Shown: positions 16,818 through 26,719 of the stretch, one piece after another | How the letters are laid out: each line of letters begins with the position of its first letter | Numbering within the stretch: position 1 is the stretch's first letter | NCBI GenBank assembly: GCA_947482825.1 | Contig: CANKMT010000037.1 | Coordinates: 1-50,296 of the forward strand | Origin: Betaproteobacteria bacterium | GTDB lineage: Bacteria; Pseudomonadota; Gammaproteobacteria; Burkholderiales; SG8-39 | Length of the DNA: 50,296 nt | Direction of reading: 5' to 3' | The notes under the pieces: generated by a model | Told to the model about the DNA's origin: nothing | The model's database searches: none | The model's input: the letters and a program-made list of their open reading frames with translations, nothing else | Made by a program: the position numbers and the translations under genes

Positions 16818-18388
16818 AGCTTGCACGTTTTTTCGCCGCCACACTCGTGGCATCTTGCGTCCTGGCCGCGCCGGGCCATGCGGCGACTTTGCGATGGGGG
16901 GCGCAGAACGACATCCTCACCCTCGACCCGCATTCTCAGAACCACGCCACCACGCACGGGCTGCTGCAACACACCTACGAGAGCCTGGTGCGCTATACGA
17001 AGGACTTCCAGGTGGAGCCCAGCCTGGCCACGAGCTGGCAGCAGGTCTCCCCGACGCAATGGCGCTTCAATCTGCGCAAAAACGTCAAGTTCCACGACGG
17101 TTCGCCGTTTACTGCGGATGACGTGGTGTTCTCCTATGGCCGCATCATCCAGCCGCAGGGCACCAACCAGATCTACGTGTCCGGCGTCAAGGAAGTCAAG
17201 AAGGTCGACGACTACACGGTCGACATGATCCTGTCCGGACCCAACCCCGTCCTCCTTCGCCTGCTGGTCGACTTCCGGATCATGAGCAAAGTCTGGGCGA
17301 CCAAGAACAAATCCGAGAACGTGCAGAACTATGTGGCCAAGGAAGAGTCCTTCGCGTCGCGCAATACCAACGGGACCGGTCCTTACATCATCAAGACATG
17401 GGAACCGGACAAGCGCATCGTGATGTCCGCGAATACCGCCTGGTGGGACAAGATCGAGGGCAATGCCACCGAGGTGATCTACACCCCGATCAAGGCAGAC
17501 GCCACGCGCGTTTCAGCGCTGCTGGCCGGCGACGTCGATCTCGTAACCGACCTGCCCACGCAAGACGTCACGCGCCTGCGCAACGACCCGAAACTCAAGG
17601 TGCTCGACGGGCACGAGGTCCGCACCATCTTCATCGGCATGGACCAGCACAGCCCCGAACTCCTGTATTCGAACATCAAGGGCAAGAACCCGTTCAAGGA
17701 TGTTCGCGTGCGCAAGGCGCTCAACATTTCCGTCGACCGCGAAGCCATCAAGCGCGTAACCATGCGCGGGCTCTCGATCCCGGCGGCCATCATGGTGGCC
17801 CCGGGGGTGCATGGTCACACCGTCGATCTCGACAAGGTATCGCCGCCAGATATGGAGGGCGCGAAGAAGCTGCTCGCCGAGGCCGGCTATCCGGCCGGTT
17901 TCGAGTTCGGCCTCGACTGCCCGAACAACCGGTACGTGAACGACGAGGAAATCTGCCAGGCGCTCGTCGGCATGTGGGCGCGCATTGGGCTCAAGGTGAA
18001 GCTCAACGCGCAGCCGATGGCGACTTTCATCTCCAAGATCCAGAAATTCGACCATGCCGCATATATGCTCGGCTGGGGCGTTGCGACGTTCGACGCCAAC
18101 TACACTCTGCAATCGCTGATGCGCACCAAGACCACGGGGGCGGATGGCAGCTTCAACCTCGGCCGGATCAGCGACCCCAAACTGGACGCTCTCATCGACG
18201 CCGCCAAGACCGAAACAGACGCCAAGAAGCGCGATGCGATGCTGCGCGAGGGGCTGGTGATCACTCGCGACAACTACTACTACGTGCCGCTGCACCACCA
18301 GTTGCGCCCATGGGCAATGAAGCGGAATGTGAGCACCGTCCACAAAGCCGACGACCGGCCCGAGTCTCGCTTCGCGCGGATCGAGTGA
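16814..18388 (+). CDS. ABC transporter substrate-binding protein, family 5 (peptide/nickel type)
   Basis: 524-residue periplasmic receptor. The signal peptide is about residues 1-23 (ARFFAATLVASCVLAAPGHA, then ATLRWG). The family-5 hallmarks are LRWGAQNDILTLDPHSQNH near the N-terminus, WRFNLRKNVKFHDGSPFTADDVVFSY near 77-102 and FKDVRVRKALNISVDREAI near 295-313. It has no lipobox, so it is probably soluble. AAGGAGA precedes the ATG. It captures a peptide or related oligo-substrate for the flanking permeases; the M20 amidohydrolase beside it hints at acylated amino acids or dipeptides. Confidence 0.9.
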   Translation: MKLARFFAATLVASCVLAAPGHAATLRWGAQNDILTLDPHSQNHATTHGLLQHTYESLVRYTKDFQVEPSLATSWQQVSPTQWRFNLRKNVKFHDGSPFTADDVVFSYGRIIQPQGTNQIYVSGVKEVKKVDDYTVDMILSGPNPVLLRLLVDFRIMSKVWATKNKSENVQNYVAKEESFASRNTNGTGPYIIKTWEPDKRIVMSANTAWWDKIEGNATEVIYTPIKADATRVSALLAGDVDLVTDLPTQDVTRLRNDPKLKVLDGHEVRTIFIGMDQHSPELLYSNIKGKNPFKDVRVRKALNISVDREAIKRVTMRGLSIPAAIMVAPGVHGHTVDLDKVSPPDMEGAKKLLAEAGYPAGFEFGLDCPNNRYVNDEEICQALVGMWARIGLKVKLNAQPMATFISKIQKFDHAAYMLGWGVATFDANYTLQSLMRTKTTGADGSFNLGRISDPKLDALIDAAKTETDAKKRDAMLREGLVITRDNYYYVPLHHQLRPWAMKRNVSTVHKADDRPESRFARIE

Positions 18389-18431
18389 GCCGGCGGGCTC
18401 CTGCCGCAGCGGCCTTCGGGCGGGTCGAAAA

Positions 18432-19352
18432 TTGAGTTTCGCCCCTCGGCTGCGGGCGGCCTGGGACCATGACCTCGCTTGGAGCTTTCGCCATTCGCCG
18501 GTGGCGATGCTCGCAGCGCTGCTCACCGTGGTCTGCGTCGGCGGCGCCGTCTTCGCGCCTTGGGTTGCGCCGCATAACCCGTTCGACAGCGGGACCCTGG
18601 TCCTCACCGACGGGTTCACGCCGCCCGCCTGGACTGCCGGGGGAACCTCGCGCTACCTCCTTGGCACCGACGACCAGGGTCGCGACATCCTGTCGACGAT
18701 CATGTACGGGGCGCGCATATCGCTCGCGGTCGGCGTCGCGTCCGTGCTCTTTTCGATGGTGCTCGGCGTCGGCCTCGGGCTGATCGCTGGTTATGTCGGC
18801 GGCAGGCTCGATGCGTTCATCATGCGCATCGCGGACATCCAGCTTTCGTTCCCACCCATCCTGATCGCCCTGCTCATTGACGGCGTCGCGCGCGTGGTGC
18901 TTCCGCGCGAGTCGCATGACCAGATCGCGATCTATGTGCTGATCCTTGCGATCGGGGTTTCGAGCTGGGTCCAGTACGCAAGGACCGTTCGCGGATCCAC
19001 GCTGGTCGAGCGCGGCAAGGAGTACGTGCAGGCCGCGCGCGTCATCGGGCGCGGGCAGGCGTCGATCATGTTCCACCACGTCCTGCCGAACGTCCTGAGC
19101 CCGGTGCTCGTGATCGCCACGATCCATCTCGCAACTGCCATCATCACCGAGGCTACGCTTTCCTTCCTCGGCGTCGGCGTGCCCGCCACCCAACCTTCCC
19201 TCGGGACCCTGATCCGGGTCGGCAACGATTTTCTGTTGTCCGGGGAGTGGTGGATCACGGTTTTTCCGGGCGCGGCCCTCATCATCCTGGTGCTGTCGGT
19301 CAACCTCCTGGGCGACTGGCTTCGCGATGCGCTCAACCCCAAGCTGCGCTGA
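18432..19352 (+). CDS. Dipeptide/oligopeptide ABC transporter permease (DppC-type)
   Basis: 306-residue second permease of the importer. The N-terminal OppC-like helix lies at about 24-45, and LGTDDQGRDILSTIMYGARISL near 79-100 is the DppC hallmark. The EAA motif is HHVLPNVLSPVLVIATIHLATAI near 216-238. The start appears to be TTG 18432; the next ATG would remove the conserved N-terminal region. It pairs with the DppB-type subunit at 14561, which lies two genes upstream instead of directly adjacent. Confidence 0.9.
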   Translation: MSFAPRLRAAWDHDLAWSFRHSPVAMLAALLTVVCVGGAVFAPWVAPHNPFDSGTLVLTDGFTPPAWTAGGTSRYLLGTDDQGRDILSTIMYGARISLAVGVASVLFSMVLGVGLGLIAGYVGGRLDAFIMRIADIQLSFPPILIALLIDGVARVVLPRESHDQIAIYVLILAIGVSSWVQYARTVRGSTLVERGKEYVQAARVIGRGQASIMFHHVLPNVLSPVLVIATIHLATAIITEATLSFLGVGVPATQPSLGTLIRVGNDFLLSGEWWITVFPGAALIILVLSVNLLGDWLRDALNPKLR

Positions 19353-19417
19353 GGCGCTACTGACATTCCGGCCCACAGACCCCAGCACTGGAGCCAGTTT
19401 CGGGGAAACTTCCTGAC

Positions 19418-20383
19418 ATGACTGCGCCCCTTCTCGAGGTTCGGAACCTGCGCGTGGAGTTCCCTACGCGCCGCGGCACGCTGGTCGCCGTGGACGACCT
19501 TTCGTTCGAGATCGCGCCCGGCGAGGTCCTTGGCGTGGTCGGCGAGTCGGGCGCCGGCAAATCGCTGACCGGGATGGCGATCATCGGACTGCTGGAGCCG
19601 CCCGGGCGCATAGCGTCTGGCCAGATCCTTCTCGAAGGCGAGCGCATCGACAACCTCCCGCCGGACGCAATGCGCCGGATCCGCGGCAAACGCATCGGCG
19701 CGATCTTCCAGGACCCGCTCACCTCGCTGAACCCGCTCTTCACCATCGGGGAGCAACTTATCGAGACGCTCCAGGTGCACCTGGAGTTGGACCACAAGCA
19801 GGCCCGCAGCAGGGCCATCGAACTGCTGGCCGAAGTCGGTATTCCCGCCCCCGCGGCCCGCATCGACAACTATCCGCACCATTTTTCCGGCGGCATGCGC
19901 CAGCGCGTAGTGATCGCGCTGGCCCTGTGCGCCCACCCGCGCCTGATCGTGGCCGACGAGCCCACCACGGCCCTTGACGTCTCGATCCAGGCGCAGATCA
20001 TCGACCTCCTCAAGAAAGTAGCGCGCGAGAACGGCGCGGCGGTGATGCTGATCACCCACGATATGGGCGTCATCGCCGAGACGGCCGACCGCGTCGCCGT
20101 CATGTATGCAGGCCGGCTTGCCGAGATCGGGCCGGTCAAGGACGTGATCCACGCGCCCCGCCATCCCTATACCTCGGGATTGATGAGTTCGATCCCGAAG
20201 CTTGGCGAACAGAGGGAGTCGCTTGCCCAGATCGACGGCGCCATGCCGCGGCTCACCGCAATCCCGCCGGGCTGCGCATTCAATCCGCGCTGCCCGAAGC
20301 GCTTCGATCGTTGCATGACCGAGCGTCCTTCCCCGATGCCTGCGGGCGCCAACCACGCTGCGTGCTGGCTGTATGCCTCCTGA
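19418..20383 (+). CDS. Dipeptide ABC transporter ATPase (DppD-type)
   Basis: 321-residue ATPase. Walker A is GESGAGKS (about residues 44-51), the Q-loop is in [18 protein letters not shown], the signature is [15 protein letters not shown] near 160-174, and Walker [15 protein letters not shown] is near 180-193. The C-terminal oligopeptide/dipeptide extension [16 protein letters not shown] near 285-300 is the Cys motif found in this subfamily, some members of which bind an Fe-S cluster. It overlaps the following ATPase gene by 11 nt. A 65-bp spacer separates it from the DppC gene. Confidence 0.93.
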   Translation: MTAPLLEVRNLRVEFPTRRGTLVAVDDLSFEIAPGEVLGVVGESGAGKSLTGMAIIGLLEPPGRIASGQILLEGERIDNLPPDAMRRIRGKRIGAIFQDPLTSLNPLFTIGEQLIETLQVHLELDHKQARSRAIELLAEVGIPAPAARIDNYPHHFSGGMRQRVVIALALCAHPRLIVADEPTTALDVSIQAQIIDLLKKVARENGAAVMLITHDMGVIAETADRVAVMYAGRLAEIGPVKDVIHAPRHPYTSGLMSSIPKLGEQRESLAQIDGAMPRLTAIPPGCAFNPRCPKRFDRCMTERPSPMPAGANHAACWLYAS

Positions 20384-21377
20384 CACCCTGCTCGAACTGA
20401 AGGACGTCGGGCGCACCTTCGACGTTTCGCGCCCGTGGCTGGACCGCGTGCTCGAAGGCGAAGGCCGGCGCAGCCTGCGTGCTGTCGACGGCGTGTCGTT
20501 CACCATCAAGCGCGGCGAAACACTTGCCCTTGTGGGCGAATCCGGGTGCGGCAAGTCCACGGTGGCGCGGCTCATCGTAGGCTTGTACCCGCCGTCAGAA
20601 GGCAAGATCGAATTCGAGGGCGCCGACCTTTCCGATCCGGCCTCCTCGCCGATGCGTCGTCGCATGCAGATGATCTTCCAGGACCCGTACGCCAGCCTGA
20701 ACCCGCGCTGGCGCGTGCGCGACATCGTGGCCGAACCCATCGTCGCCCACGGGCTCGCGCCGGATCGCGCAACCCTGGAAGCCCGCGTAGGCGAGTTGCT
20801 GAGCCAGGTGGGGCTTGCACCGCAGGACGGCGAAAAGTATCCGCACGAATTTTCGGGCGGCCAGCGCCAGCGCATTTCGATTGCGCGGGCGCTGTCCTCG
20901 AACCCCGAGTTCCTCGTGTGCGACGAACCCACCTCGGCGCTCGATGTCTCGGTGCAGGCGCAGATCCTCAACCTGATGAAGGACCTGCAGCAACGCCTCG
21001 GCCTGACCTACCTGTTCATTTCGCACAACCTCGCGGTCGTCGCCCACATCGCCACAAGGGTCGGGGTGATGTACCTGGGCAGGCTGGTCGAAATCGCCGA
21101 TGCGCGCGACCTGTTTACCCAGCCCCGCCATCCCTATACACGCATGCTGATCGACGCCATCCCGGATCTGGAGATGAGCGGCAAGGCGCGTACGCCGGTC
21201 GCCGGCGAAGTGCCCAATCCAATTTCACCGCCTCCCGGTTGCACTTTCAACCCGCGCTGCCCGCACGCGAACGAGCGTTGCCGCAGTGAGAGGCCGATGC
21301 GCATCGATTTGCCGGGCAGCCGAAGCGCGGCCTGCCACGCCGTGGAGGAAGGACGCCTCAGCGCGTCCGGCGGTTAG
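20373..21377 (+). CDS. Dipeptide ABC transporter ATPase (DppF-type)
   Basis: 334-residue partner ATPase. Walker A is GESGCGKS (about 54-61), the Q-loop [14 protein letters not shown], the signature [15 protein letters not shown] near 168-182, Walker [15 protein letters not shown] near 188-201, and the Cys motif [16 protein letters not shown] near 290-305. It completes the importer: two permeases, one receptor, two ATPases and an M20 hydrolase. Its last 20 bp overlap the 3' end of the convergent 5'-nucleotidase gene. Confidence 0.93.
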   Translation: MPPDTLLELKDVGRTFDVSRPWLDRVLEGEGRRSLRAVDGVSFTIKRGETLALVGESGCGKSTVARLIVGLYPPSEGKIEFEGADLSDPASSPMRRRMQMIFQDPYASLNPRWRVRDIVAEPIVAHGLAPDRATLEARVGELLSQVGLAPQDGEKYPHEFSGGQRQRISIARALSSNPEFLVCDEPTSALDVSVQAQILNLMKDLQQRLGLTYLFISHNLAVVAHIATRVGVMYLGRLVEIADARDLFTQPRHPYTRMLIDAIPDLEMSGKARTPVAGEVPNPISPPPGCTFNPRCPHANERCRSERPMRIDLPGSRSAACHAVEEGRLSASGG

Positions 21378-22266
21378 CCACGCCGAAGGGCACGTGGCCG
21401 GTGGCCACGTGCTTCTGCGCCGATTCGACGTGCCCGCGCTGGTCGTCGAAATAGATGTCCGGCTGGAACGCGGTAAGGAACGCGCTCTTGTCCAGGCCGC
21501 CAAGGAACATCGCCTCATCCACGCCGATGTTCCAGTCCATAAGCGTACGCACGGCGCGCTCGTGGGCCGGGGCGCTGCGCGCGGTGACGAGGGCGGTACG
21601 AACGCGCATCGGCACCTCGGCGCCCGCGTTCTGCAGCTTGTGCAGCGCCTCCAGCAGCGGCTTGAACGGCCCGGGCGGCAACGGCCTGAGCGCGTGCTCG
21701 GTTTCGTGCCGTTGGAACGCGTCCAGGCCCTCGCGCTGGTACACCTGCTCGGCCTCGTCGGAAAAAAGGACTGCATCGCCGTCAAAGGCGATTCGGACCT
21801 CGCCTGCATGGCGGTTCTCCGCTTGCGCGGACTCGGGGATCACGCGGGCGGCCGGGAAACGTGCTTCCAGCGCACCGCGAACGTCGTCCTCGTTGGTCGA
21901 CAGGAACAGGTTGGCCTGCAACGCCTCCAGGTAGTGGTAGGCATTGCGGCCCCGCGTGAAGACTCCCCGCTCGAGCTTCAGCCCGGCGTGCTTGGCCGAA
22001 CGGAATACGCGCAGGCCCGAAACCGGGTCGTTCTTCGAAAGGATCACGACTTCAACGCGGTGGGCGTCCGGCGTGTTGAACGCCAACAGTTTCTGCACGA
22101 GAGGGAACGCAACCCCATGCCTGGCGGAGTCCTCGAGCCGCTCGAGCTGCAATTCCATATAGGCGCGGTCGCCGCTCTTCTCGAAGACCTTGTTCTCCTC
22201 CTCGAAGTCGAACAACGCGCGCGACGATATGGCCACCACGAGCTTGCCATCGAACGATACGGGCAT
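21358..22266 (-). CDS. Cytosolic 5'-nucleotidase (NT5C1-like family)
   Basis: 302-residue protein resembling the bacterial members of the cytosolic 5'-nucleotidase I family, which dephosphorylate nucleoside monophosphates. Seen motifs include [20 protein letters not shown] at the N-terminus, [16 protein letters not shown] near 75-90, [18 protein letters not shown] near 155-172 (DGD supplies the Asp residues) and [24 protein letters not shown] near 250-273. ATG 22266 is chosen; a GTG 30 nt upstream is an alternative. Its 3' end overlaps the DppF-type gene tail-to-tail by 20 bp. It lies 91 bp from the GlcG-like gene and may or may not share its transcript. Confidence 0.8.
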   Translation of the reverse strand: MPVSFDGKLVVAISSRALFDFEEENKVFEKSGDRAYMELQLERLEDSARHGVAFPLVQKLLAFNTPDAHRVEVVILSKNDPVSGLRVFRSAKHAGLKLERGVFTRGRNAYHYLEALQANLFLSTNEDDVRGALEARFPAARVIPESAQAENRHAGEVRIAFDGDAVLFSDEAEQVYQREGLDAFQRHETEHALRPLPPGPFKPLLEALHKLQNAGAEVPMRVRTALVTARSAPAHERAVRTLMDWNIGVDEAMFLGGLDKSAFLTAFQPDIYFDDQRGHVESAQKHVATGHVPFGVANRRTR

Positions 22267-22357
22267 TTGAAGTCCAGGCGCGCCTCGGAGCGGCACGCAG
22301 CCGGATTCTACTGCCGCAGGTCACTAAGCGCGGGTAACCGCGCGAGGTGCAGGCAGG

Positions 22358-22777
22358 CTACAGCGCCTGCGCGCCAATCGCGGCCAGCCCTGCTCTCGCG
22401 ACCTCGCAGTCCTGCGCTCCGGTGCCCGAACCGACGCCGATCGCACCGACGCACACGCCCTCGATGACGATCGGGAAACCGCCCTCGAGATTGGTGAGGC
22501 CGCCGTCGGTCGCGATGGCCATCTTGAGTTCCAGGTCCGCCTTGAGTTGGCCGGACGGTTGGCGATGCGAAGCAGCGGAGATCGCTTTCTTCTGGGAGGT
22601 GCGGATCGACATCGTTTTCGCGCCATCCATGCGGAGGAACGCAAGCAGGTTGCCGCCGTCGTCCACGATGGTGATGTTCTGCGGCACGCCCAGGGCTTCG
22701 GCTTTTTTGAGGGCCGCGTCGAGTGCCCGAAGCGCGCCTTCGTGGGTCAGTTTCAGGAATGGCTTTGTGTAGGGCAT
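22358..22777 (-). CDS. GlcG/HbpS-like haem-binding-domain protein (DUF336)
   Basis: 139-residue single-domain protein of the GlcG/HbpS family: LTHEGALRALDAALKKAEALGVP at the N-terminus, ITIVDDGGNLLAFLRMDGA near 34-52, and GGFPIVIEGVCVGAIGVGSGTGAQD towards the end are the family motifs. Members often sit beside catabolic oxidoreductases and transporters; some bind haem or degraded tetrapyrroles, but the role here is unknown. ATG 22777 is preceded by GAGGAT. It follows the ATPase gene by 17 bp and is probably the distal gene of the leftward operon that starts at 29788. Confidence 0.82.
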   Translation of the reverse strand: MPYTKPFLKLTHEGALRALDAALKKAEALGVPQNITIVDDGGNLLAFLRMDGAKTMSIRTSQKKAISAASHRQPSGQLKADLELKMAIATDGGLTNLEGGFPIVIEGVCVGAIGVGSGTGAQDCEVARAGLAAIGAQAL

Positions 22778-22794
22778 AGGATCCTCGTGGGAAA

Positions 22795-23883
22795 TCAAGA
22801 AGCCGGGAACAGGAAAGCCCGCTCCAGGTTTGCACTCACCCCGACGCGGCCTCCGGCCGGGAATCGCTCAATGGCTTCGAAGCCGGGATGTCGCGCGCGC
22901 AGGACGCGCCCGTCGTCGTAACGGACATACACATCGACGTGCGTGCCCTGGTACACATGCGTGTCGACGGTCGCGGCACCGAAATTGGCGGCTGGGTCGC
23001 CGGCGTCGAGAAGCGTGAGCTCCTCGGGGCGCACGTAGAGAACGGCCTCGGAGCCTGGCGAGAACCCTTCTGCGTGCGAAGCCGCGAGCCGGGCCTGGAT
23101 CCCGCCGAACTCGAAAGCCGCCTCAGCATCCGAAACCGAGACCAGCCGGCACGGGAGCTTGTTTATGTCGCCGATGAACGAGGCCACGAAACTGGTCGCC
23201 GGGTTGCGATACAGCTGCGCAGGCTCCGAAAGCTGCTCGATCCGCCCGTGCGACATTACCGCGATCCGGTCCGAAAGCGAGAGCGCCTCGGACTGGTCGT
23301 GCGTGACGAACAGCGTGGTGATGCCGACCCGCTTTTGGATCTGCTTCAACTCCACCTGCATTTCTGCGCGCAGGTTCTTGTCGATCGCCGAGAACGGCTC
23401 GTCCAGCAGGACGACCTTCGGGTTGATGACCAACGCCCTTGCCAGCGCAACCCTTTGCTGCTGCCCCCCTGAAAGCTGGCGCGGAGTGCGAGCGCCCAGG
23501 TGCGGCAAGCGCACCATTTCGAGGGCGTCGGCAACGCGCTTGGCGATTTTGGGCGCCGGGACTTTCCGCATCTTCAGCCCGAACGCCACGTTCTGCGCGA
23601 CCGTCATGTGCGGGAACAGGGCGTAGTTCTGGAACACCATTCCGATCGAGCGCAGGTAAGGCGGCGTATGCGTAACAAGCTCGTTCTCGATGAAGATCTC
23701 GCCCCGCTCCGGCTGGAGGAACCCCGCGATCAGGTTGAGGAGCGTCGTCTTGCCGCAGCCCGACGGCCCGAGCAGGGTCAGGAACTCGCCTTTCCTGACC
23801 TTGAGCGACACGTCGTTTACGGCAGGCGTCCCGTCGAACGACTTCAGTACACCCTCGACCGAAACGCTGAATGTCTCGCCCAT
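22795..23883 (-). CDS. Polyamine/Fe3+-type ABC transporter ATPase (PotA-like)
   Basis: 362-residue ATPase. Walker A is GPSGCGKTT (about 41-49), the Q-loop FQNYALFPHMTV, the signature LSGGQQQRVALARAL near 137-151, Walker B VVLLDEPFSAID near 157-168, and the switch His in VTHDQSEA. A C-terminal TOBE-like regulatory domain (about 285-360) is typical of PotA/FbpC/UgpC subunits. The ATG at 23883 is chosen because the upstream open frame lacks conserved features. It is encoded 14 bp after the TauD-type gene and away from its permeases, but in the same operon, so it most likely energises the two permeases at 25006 and 25822. Confidence 0.9.
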   Translation of the reverse strand: MGETFSVSVEGVLKSFDGTPAVNDVSLKVRKGEFLTLLGPSGCGKTTLLNLIAGFLQPERGEIFIENELVTHTPPYLRSIGMVFQNYALFPHMTVAQNVAFGLKMRKVPAPKIAKRVADALEMVRLPHLGARTPRQLSGGQQQRVALARALVINPKVVLLDEPFSAIDKNLRAEMQVELKQIQKRVGITTLFVTHDQSEALSLSDRIAVMSHGRIEQLSEPAQLYRNPATSFVASFIGDINKLPCRLVSVSDAEAAFEFGGIQARLAASHAEGFSPGSEAVLYVRPEELTLLDAGDPAANFGAATVDTHVYQGTHVDVYVRYDDGRVLRARHPGFEAIERFPAGGRVGVSANLERAFLFPAS

Positions 23884-23897
23884 CGGTTGGAGCCGGC

Positions 23898-24977
23898 TCA
23901 GGCCGAACGCCCGGCGCCCTTGCGCCAGTCGTCCATATTGCGAAGGCCGCTTGGGGGCGTGACCCCGCCTCTGACGGCACCAGCGGCGGTCGCCCCCCAC
24001 AGGACGTCATAGCTTGCCGGCAGCTCGCGGTTTTGCGGCGTCGAGAGCCATAGCCGGTAGACGAGGCGCTTGCGGTCGGGCTCTTCGAAATCCACGATCG
24101 CCGTACGCGAATGGTAGGTGACGTGGTTGTTGAGCAGCTGGATGTCGCCAGGCTCCATCCGTGTCTGCATGCATAGCTCTTCGGCAAGCGCGGCAAGCAT
24201 GTCCAAGGCTTCGTCCTGCTCCTTGCGCAGTCGGGGCGCGCGGTGGAAATTCTGCGCCGACTCGATATAGGACCGCGAATACTGGCTGGAGAACCGCCCT
24301 TTGTGCACGCCGAACACCGGATTCACGTAATAGGGCAGTTCGCCCGGCACTTCCTCGCTCTGGCGGCTATGGTGGTAGTTGCCGAAAAGTTCCTCGAGGA
24401 GATCCGGCCGCCGCTCGAGCATCGCGTTGTGGATGGCGGGCGTACTCACGATGCGGCTGTCGCCGCCTTCCCTGCATTGCCTTGCGCAAAGCAGGGCAAC
24501 CACGTCGCATCGATCGGTGTGGAAACGCAGCGACGACGCCGTGCGGTACCCGCGCGAGTCAGGCCGCCCCAATTGCTCGCCGTAGTCCCGCACCTCGGCG
24601 AAGAATTCGCCCGCCTTGTTCTGCGACACCGGCGTGCCCAGGTGCACGCCGATCCCCCAGAGGACCCAGCGCAGGTCATCCATCGAGAACGCGCCGGTCG
24701 GGATGCCGCGGATATTCGCCACGCCGCATCCGTTCTCGAGAGCATCGGCGATGGCGGCAAAGCGGCGCGAGAGCACCGGCAGCGGAAAATTCTCCGCGGT
24801 CACCGAATACATTTCGGAGCGGGCGCGGCGCACTTCCTCTATTGCGCGCTGAAGGTCCTCGACTGCTTCCCTGTCGAGCACATGGATCCAGTCCGTGCGC
24901 GCCTCCATGGCCTTGCCCTGCCAGGCATCCGGGCCGTCGAGGGGCCTGCGTGCTGTCTGATTTGCTCCTATTATCAT
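23898..24977 (-). CDS. TauD/TfdA-family Fe(II)/2-oxoglutarate-dependent dioxygenase
   Basis: 359-residue protein with the facial triad of Fe(II)/2OG dioxygenases: HTD (His153, Asp155) and a distal His in NNHVTYHSR (probably His289). An Arg in RLVYRLW (Arg308) is placed to bind 2-oxoglutarate. Such enzymes hydroxylate or cleave C-heteroatom bonds in small molecules; the substrate here is unknown. It lies inside a polyamine-type ABC transporter operon, between the permease and ATPase genes, so it probably acts on the imported compound. ATG 24977 follows CAAAGG; ATG 24908 is an alternative start. Confidence 0.85.
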   Translation of the reverse strand: MIIGANQTARRPLDGPDAWQGKAMEARTDWIHVLDREAVEDLQRAIEEVRRARSEMYSVTAENFPLPVLSRRFAAIADALENGCGVANIRGIPTGAFSMDDLRWVLWGIGVHLGTPVSQNKAGEFFAEVRDYGEQLGRPDSRGYRTASSLRFHTDRCDVVALLCARQCREGGDSRIVSTPAIHNAMLERRPDLLEELFGNYHHSRQSEEVPGELPYYVNPVFGVHKGRFSSQYSRSYIESAQNFHRAPRLRKEQDEALDMLAALAEELCMQTRMEPGDIQLLNNHVTYHSRTAIVDFEEPDRKRLVYRLWLSTPQNRELPASYDVLWGATAAGAVRGGVTPPSGLRNMDDWRKGAGRSA

Positions 24978-25005
24978 CCTTTGGTCTTGGGTCGCGTGCC
25001 TGGTC

Positions 25006-25812
25006 TCAGCGGGCGTGCTCGATCGACAGGATCCGCTCGAGGCCCAGCCAGCGGTTTGCGGCGACGAGGAAGAGCACTGTGGCCGCGATCAGCATCGACG
25101 ATAGCGCGGCCATGGTCGGGTCGGCATATTCGCGCACATAGGTATACATCGCCACGGGCAGCGTCTGCGTCCGTTGGCCGGTGACAAACAGCGTGGCGGT
25201 GAATTCATTGAAAGAGAGAATCGCCGCAAACAGCCATCCGCCCGCGAGGCCGGGAGCAAGCAGGGGCAGGTCGATCCGGAGAAACACCGTGAGCGGCGAG
25301 GCCCCGAGGCTGGCTGCGGCCCGCTCGAGTGCCGGGTCGATATTCTTCAGCGAAACATAAACCGCACGCATCACGAAAGGCAGCACGAGAATCACGTGGC
25401 AGACGACGACGAGGGAAAACGTCCTTGCAATATTGAATTCCGAAGCAAGGATCAGCATCGCGACGCCCAGAGTGAAATGCGGGATCACCAGCGGGGAGAG
25501 CAGGACCGACTCGAGGACGCGCTTGCCGGAAAACTCGAATCGCTCGATCGCGAAAGCCGCGAGCGTACCGCAGACGAGCGCTATCCCCGAAGCCCACGCG
25601 GTGACGATCAGGCCGTTTGCCAGCCCTTTCCTGAAATCTTCGTAGGTGATCGCCCGCTCGAACCATTTCAGGGAGAACCCGCTGGGCGGAAACATCAGCA
25701 GGGCCTTGTCGCTGAAGGCGGTGATGACCACAACGAACGAAGGCAGCGCGACGTACACGAGCGTCGCCGCGATCAGCAACCCGTAGAGCACTCGCAGGGC
25801 TTTATCCCTCAT
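25006..25812 (-). CDS. ABC transporter permease (PotC-like)
   Basis: 268-residue inner-membrane permease with six predicted helices (the first at about 8-30) and the EAA motif ERAAASLGASPLTVFLRIDLPLLAPGL near 168-194. Similarity is to PotC/PotI and FbpB-type permeases that import polyamines, iron or other small cations and organic molecules. It lies 9 bp after the PotB-like gene and 28 bp before the TauD-type gene. No stem-loop is obvious in the gap. Confidence 0.9.
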   Translation of the reverse strand: MRDKALRVLYGLLIAATLVYVALPSFVVVITAFSDKALLMFPPSGFSLKWFERAITYEDFRKGLANGLIVTAWASGIALVCGTLAAFAIERFEFSGKRVLESVLLSPLVIPHFTLGVAMLILASEFNIARTFSLVVVCHVILVLPFVMRAVYVSLKNIDPALERAAASLGASPLTVFLRIDLPLLAPGLAGGWLFAAILSFNEFTATLFVTGQRTQTLPVAMYTYVREYADPTMAALSSMLIAATVLFLVAANRWLGLERILSIEHAR

Positions 25813-25821
25813 CGGCGCCTC

Positions 25822-26682
25822 TCAATGCAGGCCGACACGTTCAAGCCGGCGCAGGCCCAGGCCCATGAAGTACAGGACGAGGAATACCAGGGCAAGCGCA
25901 ACCATGCTTAGGACGGCCGCAAAGGGGAAATCGAAGTTCGAAAATCCGAGCTGGTAGACCATGTTGGAGATCATGTTCACCTTGCCTCCGCCCACCAGTT
26001 GGGGCGTGGCAAACGCTGAAAGAGTCCAAGCGAATATGGTGACGGTGCCCGACAGGATTCCCGGCATCGACAGCGGAAGAGTTACGTTCCAGAGGACCTC
26101 CAGGGGGCTCGCCCCGAGGCTTGCCGCGGCTTTTTCGAAGGCCACGTCGATATGGCTGATCGCCGCAGCGAGGATGATCACCATGATGGGCAGCGAGTAC
26201 TGCACCAGCGCAATGGTCACGCCCAGGGGCGTATAGAGAAGCTCGAAAGGCGTGTCGATGGCGCCGATCGATTTCAGCCCCCCGTTGATGAACCCGTTCT
26301 TGCCCAGGACGACGAGCCACGAATAGGTCCGCACGATGTCCCCGGTGAACATGGGCACGATCGTCGTGATGAGGATCGTGGACTTGAGCAGGCTCGACCT
26401 CGAGCGCACGAGCGCGTACGCAAGCGGGTAGCCCAGCAGCAGGTTCGCAATCGCGGTGCAACCCGAAAGGAGCAGGCTGTCGATGAACACGCGCAGGTAG
26501 ACCCAGTCGCTCATGCGGCCGAAGTTCTCGAGCGTGAATCCGCCGACCTTCAGCGATCCGGGAATGTGCTCCCGGAACCCGAACTGGAGAAGCGACGCCA
26601 GCGAGGCGACGAGCGCGACGGCCAAAAACAGCGCAGGCAGGATGAACCAGGCGAAATACGCCGGCCTGCGATCCGGCGTCAT
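25822..26682 (-). CDS. ABC transporter permease (PotB-like)
   Basis: 286-residue permease with six predicted helices (first at about 9-31) and the EAA motif EKAAASLGASPLEVLWNVTLPLSMPGI near 182-208. LVRSRSSLLKSTILITTIVPMFTGDIVRTYSWLVVLG near 92-128 is typical of PotB/PotH. It pairs with the PotC-like subunit immediately downstream and lies 37 bp after the binding-protein gene. Confidence 0.9.
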   Translation of the reverse strand: MTPDRRPAYFAWFILPALFLAVALVASLASLLQFGFREHIPGSLKVGGFTLENFGRMSDWVYLRVFIDSLLLSGCTAIANLLLGYPLAYALVRSRSSLLKSTILITTIVPMFTGDIVRTYSWLVVLGKNGFINGGLKSIGAIDTPFELLYTPLGVTIALVQYSLPIMVIILAAAISHIDVAFEKAAASLGASPLEVLWNVTLPLSMPGILSGTVTIFAWTLSAFATPQLVGGGKVNMISNMVYQLGFSNFDFPFAAVLSMVALALVFLVLYFMGLGLRRLERVGLH

Positions 26683-26719
26683 CCCGTGCGGGCGCCTGCG
26701 CGCCGCGACCGCGCGGTGT

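Noticed and set aside
18932..20971. A 679-codon open frame antisense to the dipeptide transporter genes
   Set aside because: Shadow of the DppC, DppD and DppF-type genes, all of which have intact motifs on the other strand.
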